From assembly GCA_027064245.1 (NCBI GenBank), contig JAMOPZ010000455.1, positions 1 to 5,806 on the forward strand: a stretch of 5,806 bases of DNA, read 5' to 3'. The notes beneath the pieces are model-generated. The model was given only the letters and a program-made list of their open reading frames with translations, did no database searches and had not been told where the DNA came from. This document shows positions 1-5,806 of this stretch, piece by piece. Each line of letters starts with the position of its first letter. Position 1 is the stretch's first letter. Source of the stretch: Campylobacterales bacterium (lineage in GTDB: Bacteria; Campylobacterota; Campylobacteria; Campylobacterales; Arcobacteraceae). The translations under genes and the position numbers were made by a program.

Positions 1-1086
1 TGGTCTTTTATCTGGACGATTTTCAAGTCCCCTATTTAGCTGAGATAGTGCAATAATAGGTATTTGCATCTCTCTTGCTAGTAGTTTTAACCCCCTACTT
101 ATCTCATCTACAGTTAATCTTCTATCAACTCCACCTGTTCCACTCATAAGTTGAAGATAATCTATAATAATCAATTTTACATTATTTTCTTCATTTTGCA
201 CTATTTTTCTAGCTCTTGCTCTTAATTGATTTATATTTACATTTCCATTATCATCTACAAAAAGTTTTTTATTTTCAAAATCCTTAAAAGCTTGTTCTAT
301 TTTATTTGCTTGATTTGTATCTAATTCACCTTTTCTTACATTTTGAAGAGGAATACCTGTTTTTATACTAAGAAGTCTTATCATAAGTTGAGTTTCTGGC
401 ATCTCAAGTGAAAAGAAAATAACACCATCACCTTTTTCAATATTTTGCAATACTGTATTTAATACAAAAGATGTTTTACCCATAGCAGGACGCGCTGCTA
501 GTATCACTAAATCGCCAGGATTAAACCCTGTTGTTTTTTTATCTAAAGTATAAAATCCTGTAGTTTGACCTGTTAGATAAGTATTACCTCGTTCTTGCAT
601 TTTTTTAATATGATCTTTTGTATTATTAATAATAACTTGCATATCTTTTAGATCTGATGAGGCACTATTTGTAGTTATCTTATAAAGCTCATTTTGTACT
701 TTATCTACTGCATCTACTGCTGTTAAATTATCATCAACTGTTAGTTTTTTTATATTAGTTGCTAATGATGCTAATTCTCTTTTGACTGCATCATCTTTAA
801 TCTCTTTTACATAAGCCATAGTATTAGCAATAGGATTTGTAGATAAAATCTCTATAAGTACACTATCATTAACATCTTTTGGATTAAGTCGTTTTCTTAT
901 AAACTCTTCATCTATAGGCATATCAGCATAATTTAATTGCTCCATCACCTCAAAAATTTTTTGATGTGCTCCTAGATAAAAATCTGCAGGTTTTAAAATA
1001 CCTAAAATATCCTCTATAAGCTCAGGATCAAATAAAATTGAGCTTAAAACCGATCTTTCTATATTAATTTTATAAATATTATCCAT
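1..1086 (-). CDS. dnaB: Replicative DNA helicase DnaB (3' end outside window)
   Basis: This is the hexameric replicative helicase that unwinds DNA ahead of the replisome and recruits primase. I translated 362 codons with no stop. The family is usually about 470-490 residues, so roughly the last quarter is missing beyond the left edge. The N-terminal helical domain covers about residues 1-105 (for example FYLGAHQKIFEVM), followed by a linker and the RecA-like motor from about residue 180. Motor motifs are Walker A ARPAMGKT (198-205, with the family-typical Ala at the first position), the catalytic Glu228 in FFSLEM, Walker B LIIIDYLQLM (Asp309) and SQLNRGLENRPDKRP (348-362) at the window edge. 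The ATG at 1086-1084 is preceded directly by an in-frame TAG, so it is the first possible start; its ribosome binding site is weak. It lies 11 nt downstream of lptB and is probably co-transcribed with it. No intein interrupts the visible motifs. The identification is secure. Confidence 0.97.
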   Translation of the reverse strand, partial: MDNIYKINIERSVLSSILFDPELIEDILGILKPADFYLGAHQKIFEVMEQLNYADMPIDEEFIRKRLNPKDVNDSVLIEILSTNPIANTMAYVKEIKDDAVKRELASLATNIKKLTVDDNLTAVDAVDKVQNELYKITTNSASSDLKDMQVIINNTKDHIKKMQERGNTYLTGQTTGFYTLDKKTTGFNPGDLVILAARPAMGKTSFVLNTVLQNIEKGDGVIFFSLEMPETQLMIRLLSIKTGIPLQNVRKGELDTNQANKIEQAFKDFENKKLFVDDNGNVNINQLRARARKIVQNEENNVKLIIIDYLQLMSGTGGVDRRLTVDEISRGLKLLAREMQIPIIALSQLNRGLENRPDKRP

Positions 1087-1097
1087 CTAATCTACTT

Positions 1098-1823
1098 TTA
1101 AAAAACAAAATCTTGCCCTAAATAATGCTCTTTTACCATCTCATTATCTTTTATTTGTTGTGCAGTACCACTTGCTAGGACAGATCCTGCTTTCATCACA
1201 TATGCTCTATTACAAATTTGTAAAGTTTCCCTTACATTATGATCTGTTATAAGAACACCTATACCTCTTTTTGTAAGTTGTTTTATAATATCTTGAATAT
1301 CTTTTACAGCTATTGGATCAACCCCTGCAAATGGTTCATCAAGTAAAAGAAAATGTGGATTTGATACTAAAGCTCTTGCTATCTCTGTTCGCCTTCGCTC
1401 CCCTCCACTTAAACTTATCCCTTTTCTATTTCTAATAGGCTCTATATTAAACATCTCCAAAAGCTCTTCTACCCTTTGAGTTTGATATTTTTTATCATCT
1501 ATCGAAACTTGTGCAGCTAATATTAAATTTTCCTCTACTGTTAGATCCTTAAAGATTGATGATTCTTGAGGAAGATACCCTATACCTCTTAAAGCTCTTT
1601 TATGAAGTGGAAGATGTGTAATATTATGATTATCCAAAAGTATATCACCATTTGTAGGTTTTACTAACCCACATATTATATAAAAAGTTGTAGTTTTACC
1701 AGCTCCATTTGGACCTAGTAATCCTACTGTTTCTCCACTTGCTACACTTAAGCTAATATCATGTAGTATTTGAGTTTTTTTTATAGTTTTAGCTATACTT
1801 AATACCTCTATTTTATGATTCAA
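1098..1823 (-). CDS. lptB: LPS export ABC transporter ATP-binding protein LptB
   Basis: This is the cytoplasmic ATPase of the LptB2FGC complex, which extracts lipopolysaccharide from the inner membrane and drives it across the periplasm. The 241 residues match the family length. Visible motifs are Walker A GPNGAGKT (37-44), Q-loop Gln86 in GYLPQESSIF, ABC signature LSGGE (138-142) followed by RRRTEIARAL, Walker B LLLDEP (159-164), D-loop GVD (167-169) and switch His195. The strings GYLPQESSIFKDLTVEENL and LDEPFAGVDPIAV are typical of LptB and argue against a generic branched-chain amino acid ATPase. The start is TTG at 1823-1821: an in-frame TAA sits immediately upstream, a purine-rich ribosome binding site (AAAGAGAG) lies 7 nt away, and no other usable start precedes Walker A. 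It overlaps the tsaE end by 11 nt. No lptA, lptC, lptF or lptG is in the window. Confidence 0.96.
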   Translation of the reverse strand: MNHKIEVLSIAKTIKKTQILHDISLSVASGETVGLLGPNGAGKTTTFYIICGLVKPTNGDILLDNHNITHLPLHKRALRGIGYLPQESSIFKDLTVEENLILAAQVSIDDKKYQTQRVEELLEMFNIEPIRNRKGISLSGGERRRTEIARALVSNPHFLLLDEPFAGVDPIAVKDIQDIIKQLTKRGIGVLITDHNVRETLQICNRAYVMKAGSVLASGTAQQIKDNEMVKEHYLGQDFVF

Positions 1824-2217
1824 TTATATACTCTCTTTTATCTTCTTTTTTTTCTATTTTTAATATTATTGTATTAAATCCATATTCATCTAAAATATCT
1901 TTTAGATTACTATCACCCCACTCTACAAAATGTATACCATCTTTTTCAAACTCTTCTAAAAGTCCAAGAGATATAAACTCTTCTAATGTTTTATTATAGA
2001 TATCATAATGATAAATATTATCACCATATAAAGTTTGTAAAGAAAATGTAGGGCTTGTAACAACATCTTGAATATTTTTATATTTTACAAACTCTTTTAC
2101 AAATGTAGTTTTACCACTTGCTAAATCACCTTGTAAAAGTACTATTATATTTTTATTATTTATAATCTTATCAAGGTGTTTTACTATTATATTTATACTA
2201 TTTTTATTTAAGATCAT
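1813..2217 (-). CDS. tsaE: tRNA threonylcarbamoyladenosine biosynthesis ATPase TsaE
   Basis: TsaE is the small P-loop ATPase that works with TsaB and TsaD in forming N6-threonylcarbamoyladenosine (t6A) at position 37 of ANN-decoding tRNAs. The 134 residues are normal for the family (formerly YjeE). Motifs in order are Walker A GDLASGKT (30-37), the family-specific TSPTF (54-58), the HYDIY segment (70-74, Asp72 matching the conserved HxDxY pattern) and VEWGD (98-102), the equivalent of the conserved EW motif. The ATG at 2217-2215 is the first start, because an in-frame TAA lies two codons upstream. The ribosome binding site is weak (AAGTAAG), which fits re-initiation from trpD, whose end it overlaps by 14 nt. 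A run of eight A residues on the sense strand (plus-strand T at 1846-1853) lies near the 3' end and encodes KK in a charged tail. tsaB, tsaC and tsaD are not in the window. Confidence 0.95.
   Translation of the reverse strand: MILNKNSINIIVKHLDKIINNKNIIVLLQGDLASGKTTFVKEFVKYKNIQDVVTSPTFSLQTLYGDNIYHYDIYNKTLEEFISLGLLEEFEKDGIHFVEWGDSNLKDILDEYGFNTIILKIEKKEDKREYIIES
1831..1838 (-). promoter_or_regulatory. Ribosome binding site that supports the TTG start of lptB
   Basis: The sense strand reads AAAGAGAG, then 7 nt, then TTG. The site lies inside the last codons of tsaE, so ribosomes finishing tsaE would sit on it. It is the main support for TTG as the lptB start. Confidence 0.7.
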
Positions 2218-3187
2218 TACTTACTTTTATAATTTGGTTTAATTTTTCTATTGCTTTACCACTATTTATAGTATCTTTTACAAGCTCTATACCCTCTTCT
2301 GTTGAAGAAACCAATCCATCTACTAAAAGTGCAACTGCTGTATTTAAAACTACAATATCTCTTTTTGCACCTGTTATATTACCGTTTAAAATATCTTTTG
2401 TTATAATCGCATTTTCTTGTGCATTACCGCCTAAAATCTCACTTTTATCATAAAGATCAAATCCATACTCTCTAGGATCTAATATAAATTCCCGCACATC
2501 TCCTCTATCTACAAATGCACAATATGTAATATCACTAATACTTATCTCATCCATACCATCTTTACTACTTACAACCATAGCTCTTTTTGTATTTAGCATT
2601 GTTAAAGCTTCGGCTATTTTTGGAACAAAAGATTTATCAAATACTCCAATAAGTTGCTTATGAACTCCTGCTGGATTACTAAGAGGTCCTAATATATTAA
2701 AAATAGTTCTATGATCTATAGATTTTCGTATAGGCATTATATGTTTCATAGCTGGATGATGATTTATAGCAAACATAAAAACAAAACCAGTTTGTTTTAA
2801 AAGTTCTATCTGCTTTGGTGCAGTTAAAGTAAGATTTATCCCTAATGCCTCTAGCATATCTGCACTTCCACTATTACTTGTTATACTTCTATTTCCATGT
2901 TTTGCTACTAAAGCTCCACAAGCTGATAATAGTATTGAAACAGTTGTAGAGATATTAAAACTATTACTTTTATCTCCTCCTGTACCACAATTATCAATAA
3001 GTTTATCTTTTATTGTTTGTTCAAATACCAAAGGTATCATATGATCTCTCATAGCTAATGCAGCAGCTGCTATCTCAGAAGCAGTTTCACCCTTTTGATA
3101 TAGCTCTATTAAATACTCTTTTACCCTTTGAGGAACCATTCTATTTTCAAATATATCTTCAAACTTTAATCTAGCTTTATTAAACAT
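2204..3187 (-). CDS. trpD: Anthranilate phosphoribosyltransferase TrpD
   Basis: This enzyme transfers the phosphoribosyl group of PRPP to anthranilate, the second committed step of tryptophan synthesis, in the cytoplasm. At 327 residues it is a near-normal monofunctional TrpD; there is no N-terminal glutamine amidotransferase (TrpG) fusion. Visible motifs are the PRPP-binding loop CGTGGD (67-72), KHGNRS (96-101), GSADMLEALG (107-116), the anthranilate-channel region with HH (143-144) and RTIFNILGPLSNPA (160-173), and the metal-binding DGMDE (210-214). The ATG at 3187-3185 has a strong ribosome binding site, AAGGAG, 6 nt away at 3194-3199, and the start overlaps the end of the S4 gene by 8 nt. 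No other trp gene is nearby, so trpD here is detached from trpE, G, C, F, B and A. A thymidine or pyrimidine phosphorylase of the same fold is unlikely given these TrpD-specific motifs. Confidence 0.97.
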   Translation of the reverse strand: MFNKARLKFEDIFENRMVPQRVKEYLIELYQKGETASEIAAAALAMRDHMIPLVFEQTIKDKLIDNCGTGGDKSNSFNISTTVSILLSACGALVAKHGNRSITSNSGSADMLEALGINLTLTAPKQIELLKQTGFVFMFAINHHPAMKHIMPIRKSIDHRTIFNILGPLSNPAGVHKQLIGVFDKSFVPKIAEALTMLNTKRAMVVSSKDGMDEISISDITYCAFVDRGDVREFILDPREYGFDLYDKSEILGGNAQENAIITKDILNGNITGAKRDIVVLNTAVALLVDGLVSSTEEGIELVKDTINSGKAIEKLNQIIKVSNDLK

Positions 3188-3443
3188 TATTATCTCCTTG
3201 TAGTTTTTCTACATATTCATCTTGTTTTGATTTTGGTGTTGATTTTGTTTTTGGTATTTGTAAAACCTTAAATTTATGGGTATATTCAAGATATTTTATC
3301 TCTATTATATCACCTATTTTTACCTCTTTTGCTTTTTTTACAATTTTATCATTAATAAGCACAACTTTATGCGCTAACATATCTTCAGCTATTGCTCTTC
3401 TTTTTGTAATATTCACTGCATTTAAAAATTTATCTATTCTCAT
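3180..3443 (-). CDS. Small S4-domain RNA-binding protein (RqcP/Hsp15-like)
   Basis: This 87-residue protein consists of one S4 RNA-binding domain (about residues 1-60) plus a short, lysine-rich polar tail. The opening MRIDKFLNAVNITKRRAIAEDML is the S4 signature: an alpha-L helix pair with Arg2, Asp4, Lys5 and the basic KRR at 14-16, followed by VLINDKIVKKAKEVKIGDIIEI, the typical beta-strand hairpin. Length and architecture match bacterial RqcP (YabO)/Hsp15 (HslR) proteins, which bind 50S subunits carrying stalled peptidyl-tRNA. The family assignment is firm; a role in ribosome-associated quality control is inferred. The ATG at 3443-3441 has a good ribosome binding site (AGAGGT, 5 nt spacing from GAGG). 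It starts 25 nt after pgi and its end overlaps trpD by 8 nt. It is too short to be ribosomal protein S4 or a pseudouridine synthase. Confidence 0.88.
   Translation of the reverse strand: MRIDKFLNAVNITKRRAIAEDMLAHKVVLINDKIVKKAKEVKIGDIIEIKYLEYTHKFKVLQIPKTKSTPKSKQDEYVEKLQGDNNV
3194..3199 (-). promoter_or_regulatory. Strong ribosome binding site of trpD
   Basis: The sense strand carries AAGGAG, then 6 nt, then the trpD ATG. This is the best Shine-Dalgarno match in the window and lies inside the final codons of the S4 gene. It suggests trpD is translated efficiently in its own right rather than only by re-initiation. Confidence 0.8.
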
Positions 3444-3468
3444 TTTTACCTCTTTTTAGTATATAAAA

Positions 3469-4689
3469 CTATTTCTTGTCTAATATTTTAGTTTTTAAAG
3501 TAGTTTTTAAAATCTTTTTACCACCTTCAACACCTGGCTGATTGTAAGTATTAATTTGTATAAAATTACCTACAACAGAAGTAAGTAACTCATAGCTAAA
3601 CATAAGTTTTGCTATATTATACTCATCTATTTTTTGTATAGTTATCACATCATAAGGTATATCTTCCATCTGATCAATTGATTTTATAGTAGCATCTGCT
3701 TGATAAGTAATAAGATCATTAAAACTAAGATTATCTACACACTCTAACTCATCTAAATAATCTAATTTTACCTTAGGTATAGTTGCATCATCATCTCTAC
3801 TTTGAACTTTTATAAATGTAACTGTTTTATCCCTTTTTCCTTCAGCGATTAACTGTAAAAAAGAGTGTTGATCTATAGGACCTATTAATCCTATAGGGGT
3901 AAAAGCTTGTCTGGTATTATTTATATTAAGTTTTCCCAAGCTTTCACCCCAAAGTTGTATATACCAGTCATTAAAACCTTTTAAAGCAGAAGAGTAGCTA
4001 AAAATAACATTAATATTAAATCTATATTTATTTTCAACTATAAATCTAGCTTTTTCCATCAATGGAGCATAAAACTCCTCTTGAGAGAAAAAAGAGTTAT
4101 ATACTTTTTTACACCCTTTTAATAATACATCTATATCTACACCCACACAAGCAAGTGGTACAAGACCTACTACACTAAAAACAGAAAATCTCCCACCTAT
4201 ATTTTCATCTAAAATAAAATATTTCATATTATGTTTTTTTGCATATAATGTAAGTTTACTTTTAGCTTCACTTATAATAATACAATTTTTATTATCTAAT
4301 TTTACTTTAGAATGTAAATATTTAAATATACTTATAGTTTCTATTGTAGTACCTGATTTACTTATAACTATAAACAAACTATCAGCTAAATCAATCTTTT
4401 TTATTTTAGCATTTATATCAACAGGATCTGTAGTATCAAAAAAATGTAAAAATTTATTATAATTATGTGTTCGTTTTAAAAAATCATATATTGCAAATGT
4501 CCCTAGGCTACTTCCACCTACACCTACAACTACTATATACTTTTGTTTTATATTTTTTGAAAACTCTTTTATATCTGAAGTATCTTGAAATGGTAAACTA
4601 TAATACCCTACTTCTTCTTTCTCTTTTTTAATATTGTTAAAAATAGTTTCATTTGATTTAATTTGATAAAAATTTTTACTATACTGCAC
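3469..4689 (-). CDS. pgi: Glucose-6-phosphate isomerase (short form)
   Basis: Pgi interconverts glucose 6-phosphate and fructose 6-phosphate in the cytoplasm, serving gluconeogenesis, glycolysis and cell-surface sugar supply. It has 406 residues, shorter than the roughly 550 of E. coli Pgi but like the short form I recall from Campylobacter. Motifs are VGVGGSSLG (55-63), the SIS phosphate-binding segment SKSGTTIET (110-118), GGRFSVFS (165-172, Arg167), QLWGESLGK (245-253, catalytic Glu249), IDQHSFLQL (272-280, His275) and the C-terminal signature QPGVEGGK (384-391, Lys391). All expected active-site residues are present. The start is GTG at 4689-4687, with AAGGA 6 nt upstream and an in-frame TAA three codons before; no ATG, GTG or TTG occurs in frame before the first glycine motif. 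An out-of-frame ATG begins two bases upstream. It is the first gene of the minus-strand cluster and is divergent from ftsH. Confidence 0.96.
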   Translation of the reverse strand: MQYSKNFYQIKSNETIFNNIKKEKEEVGYYSLPFQDTSDIKEFSKNIKQKYIVVVGVGGSSLGTFAIYDFLKRTHNYNKFLHFFDTTDPVDINAKIKKIDLADSLFIVISKSGTTIETISIFKYLHSKVKLDNKNCIIISEAKSKLTLYAKKHNMKYFILDENIGGRFSVFSVVGLVPLACVGVDIDVLLKGCKKVYNSFFSQEEFYAPLMEKARFIVENKYRFNINVIFSYSSALKGFNDWYIQLWGESLGKLNINNTRQAFTPIGLIGPIDQHSFLQLIAEGKRDKTVTFIKVQSRDDDATIPKVKLDYLDELECVDNLSFNDLITYQADATIKSIDQMEDIPYDVITIQKIDEYNIAKLMFSYELLTSVVGNFIQINTYNQPGVEGGKKILKTTLKTKILDKK

Positions 4690-4695
4690 ATATTT

Positions 4696-4700
4696 TCCTT
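4696..4700 (-). promoter_or_regulatory. Ribosome binding site of pgi
   Basis: The sense strand reads AAGGA, followed by AAATAT and then GTG. The 6-nt spacing to GTG is good; spacing to the overlapping out-of-frame ATG is only 4 nt, which favours GTG. Confidence 0.7.
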
Positions 4701-4709
4701 AAAAATAAT

Positions 4710-4742
4710 ATTATATCTATATTATAACTAAATTATATCTAA
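4710..4742 (-). repeat. Three abutting 11-bp units, each ending in TATAAT (pgi promoter region)
   Basis: On the pgi sense strand, three 11-mers follow each other with no spacer: TTAGATATAAT (4742-4732), TTAGTTATAAT (4731-4721) and ATAGATATAAT (4720-4710). Each ends in a perfect sigma-70 -10 hexamer. The expected transcription starts lie about 7 nt after each box, giving leaders of roughly 14, 25 and 36 nt ahead of the pgi GTG. No -35 box is recognisable; A/T tracts lie further upstream, as is usual for Campylobacterota promoters. The repeat is read directly from the sequence; which box is used is inferred. Confidence 0.8.
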
Positions 4743-4788
4743 AATTTCTTATCAAAAATAAAAAATATGATGAGATAAAGTAAAAAAA

Positions 4789-4797
4789 TGTTAAAAT
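4789..4797 (+). promoter_or_regulatory. Candidate extended -10 promoter of ftsH
   Basis: The sequence TGTTAAAAT matches an extended -10 (TG, one base, then TAAAAT, five of six matches to TATAAT). Transcription would begin near 4803-4805, leaving a leader of about 20 nt that still contains the ftsH ribosome binding site. No -35 hexamer is apparent at 17 bp spacing. Confidence 0.5.
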
Positions 4798-4823
4798 CCA
4801 AAAAAATATAAAAAAGGTAACAA

Positions 4824-5806
4824 ATGAACGATAAAAATAATAATAATCAAAATAACTTTTTTGATAAAAATCCTATCTTAGTTTTTATACTATTTTCACT
4901 AGTAACTGTGATGTTGTTTAAAAACTTTTTTCCAAGCGATGATATGAATGTAAATGCAGGTATAACTCCATATGGGCAAAATACAAATAAAACTGTAGCA
5001 TACTCTGATATTAAAAAACTTATATCTTCTAATCTTATAGAATATGTAGGTATTGGTGATACTACAATAAAAGCAGTTAGTAAACCTATAAATGGTATAA
5101 AAACTATGTACAGAGCTAGAAAAGTACCAAATGATCATACTTTAGTAGCACTATTAGAGCAACATCATGTAGAGTATGGTGGAGTAAATGAACAAAATAT
5201 ATTAGCAGATATACTTTTTGGTTGGATTTTACCACTATTTTTCTTTTTTGCTATTTGGATGTTTATATCAAAAAAAATGGCAAAATCATTTGGTGGAGCT
5301 TCTGGTGGACTTCTTGGTATGGGTGGAGCTAAAAAGATGATAAATAGCGAAAAACCAAAAGTAAAATTTACTGATATGGCAGGAAACAAAGAGGCAAAAG
5401 AGGAAGTATCTGAGATAGTTGAATTTTTAAAATCTCCAGATAGATATGTCAACCTTGGAGCTCAAATACCAAAAGGGGTACTATTAGTGGGACCTCCTGG
5501 TACTGGTAAAACTCTACTAGCAAAAGCAGTTGCAGGTGAAGCTGATGTAGAGTTTTTAAGTGTAACTGGTTCTTCTTTTATAGAGATGTTTGTAGGTGTT
5601 GGGGCATCTAGAGTACGAGATCTTTTTGAACAAGCAAAAAAAGTAGCACCTGCAATTATATTTATCGATGAGATAGATGCTATTGGAAAAAGTCGAGCTT
5701 CTGGTGGAATTGGTGGAAATGATGAGAGAGAACAAACACTAAATCAACTTTTAGCAGAGATGGATGGATTTAGTAGTGATGGAGCACCCGTAATAGTTTT
5801 AGCTGC
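4824..5806 (+). CDS. ftsH: ATP-dependent zinc metalloprotease FtsH (N-terminal half; 3' end outside window)
   Basis: FtsH is the inner-membrane AAA+ protease that extracts and degrades misfolded membrane proteins and selected soluble regulators. The visible 327 codons cover about half of the usual 640-670 residues. An Asn-rich cytoplasmic tip (MNDKNNNNQNN) is followed by a first membrane helix (about 16-36), a periplasmic domain of about 90 residues, a second helix (about 129-148) and a Gly-rich linker (157-168). The AAA+ module shows FTDMAGNKEAKEEV (182-195), Walker A GPPGTGKT (223-230), the aromatic pore loop MFVG (255-258), Walker B IIFIDEID (278-285) and EREQTLNQLLAEMDGF (301-316). The second region of homology and the HEXXH zinc site lie beyond the right edge. 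The ATG has AAGGT 5-6 nt upstream (GG at 4816-4817). It is transcribed divergently from pgi. Confidence 0.97.
   Translation, partial: MNDKNNNNQNNFFDKNPILVFILFSLVTVMLFKNFFPSDDMNVNAGITPYGQNTNKTVAYSDIKKLISSNLIEYVGIGDTTIKAVSKPINGIKTMYRARKVPNDHTLVALLEQHHVEYGGVNEQNILADILFGWILPLFFFFAIWMFISKKMAKSFGGASGGLLGMGGAKKMINSEKPKVKFTDMAGNKEAKEEVSEIVEFLKSPDRYVNLGAQIPKGVLLVGPPGTGKTLLAKAVAGEADVEFLSVTGSSFIEMFVGVGASRVRDLFEQAKKVAPAIIFIDEIDAIGKSRASGGIGGNDEREQTLNQLLAEMDGFSSDGAPVIVLA

Larger units (their letters stand above)
4692..4823. promoter_or_regulatory. Divergent control region between pgi and ftsH
   Basis: This 132-bp segment is almost entirely A and T and is the only substantial non-coding stretch in the window. 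It holds the triple -10 array for pgi on the left, the candidate ftsH -10 on the right, and A/T tracts between that could serve as upstream elements for both. I see no CIRCE or HAIR heat-shock operator and no hairpin of terminator type. Confidence 0.75.

Noticed and set aside
1..600. Possible intein in dnaB, a common insertion site
   Set aside because: Walker A, Walker B and the SQLNR motif are continuous and correctly spaced, so no intein is present in the visible part.
1846..1853. Run of eight A residues on the tsaE sense strand as a phase-variation or frameshift site
   Set aside because: Both alternative frames stop within a few codons, and the lptB frame has TAA directly before its start, so slippage gives no fusion. 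Short A runs are common in this AT-rich sequence and encode Lys here.
3455..3470. TATACT-like -10 box in the pgi/S4 gap as a separate promoter
   Set aside because: Transcription would begin within or next to the ribosome binding site of the S4 gene, leaving too little leader for normal initiation.
4705..4714. Ten-base palindrome ATAATATTAT near the pgi start as a regulator site
   Set aside because: It consists only of A and T, overlaps the last -10 box, and is readily explained by base composition.
4749..4780. Loose inverted repeat (CTTATC ... GATAAAG) between the pgi and ftsH promoters as an operator
   Set aside because: The arms are short and need a bulged base to pair, and they do not match CIRCE, HAIR or another operator I know. 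In DNA this AT-rich such matches are expected by chance.
4899..5138. Minus-strand open frame of 79 codons opposite ftsH
   Set aside because: It lies wholly antisense to well-supported FtsH coding sequence, has no recognisable domain, and is rich in Tyr, Phe, Ile and Cys as expected from reverse-complemented AT-rich codons.
5165..5452. Minus-strand open frame of 95 codons opposite ftsH
   Set aside because: It is antisense to the second membrane helix, linker and start of the AAA+ domain of FtsH. Its Pro/Ser-rich stretch mirrors the Gly-rich codons of the true gene.

Overview
The window is very AT-rich, tightly packed bacterial DNA holding seven protein-coding genes and no mobile element, RNA gene, CRISPR array or prophage sequence. 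The best guess at the source is a Campylobacterota (epsilonproteobacterial) chromosome. The reasons are the A/T-dominated codon choice, a short (406-residue) glucose-6-phosphate isomerase of the Campylobacter type, promoters that look like a -10 box with no recognisable -35, and the order S4 protein / tsaE / lptB, which I recall from Campylobacter jejuni. An Arcobacter- or Sulfurimonas-like genus is plausible, but the genus cannot be fixed from sequence reading alone.

Layout. Positions 1-4689 carry six genes on the minus strand. In order of transcription (right to left) they are pgi, a small S4 RNA-binding protein, trpD, tsaE, lptB and dnaB; dnaB runs off the left edge. Spacing is 25 nt (pgi/S4), 8 nt overlap (S4/trpD), 14 nt overlap (trpD/tsaE), 11 nt overlap (tsaE/lptB) and 11 nt gap (lptB/dnaB). 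No terminator or convincing internal promoter is visible, so this is probably one polycistronic unit with translational coupling. A 132-bp divergent control region (4692-4823) separates pgi from ftsH, which is on the plus strand from 4824 and runs off the right edge.

How the genes relate. They are housekeeping genes of unrelated pathways: sugar phosphate isomerisation (pgi), ribosome-associated RNA binding or quality control (S4 protein), tryptophan synthesis (trpD), tRNA t6A modification (tsaE), lipopolysaccharide export (lptB), chromosome replication (dnaB) and membrane protein quality control (ftsH). The grouping looks like genome compaction rather than one functional pathway.

I do not see a previously undescribed system. 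The most unusual sequence feature is a perfectly abutting triplet of 11-bp units upstream of pgi, each ending in a consensus TATAAT box. Two non-ATG starts are also notable: GTG for pgi, with an out-of-frame ATG two bases upstream, and TTG for lptB.
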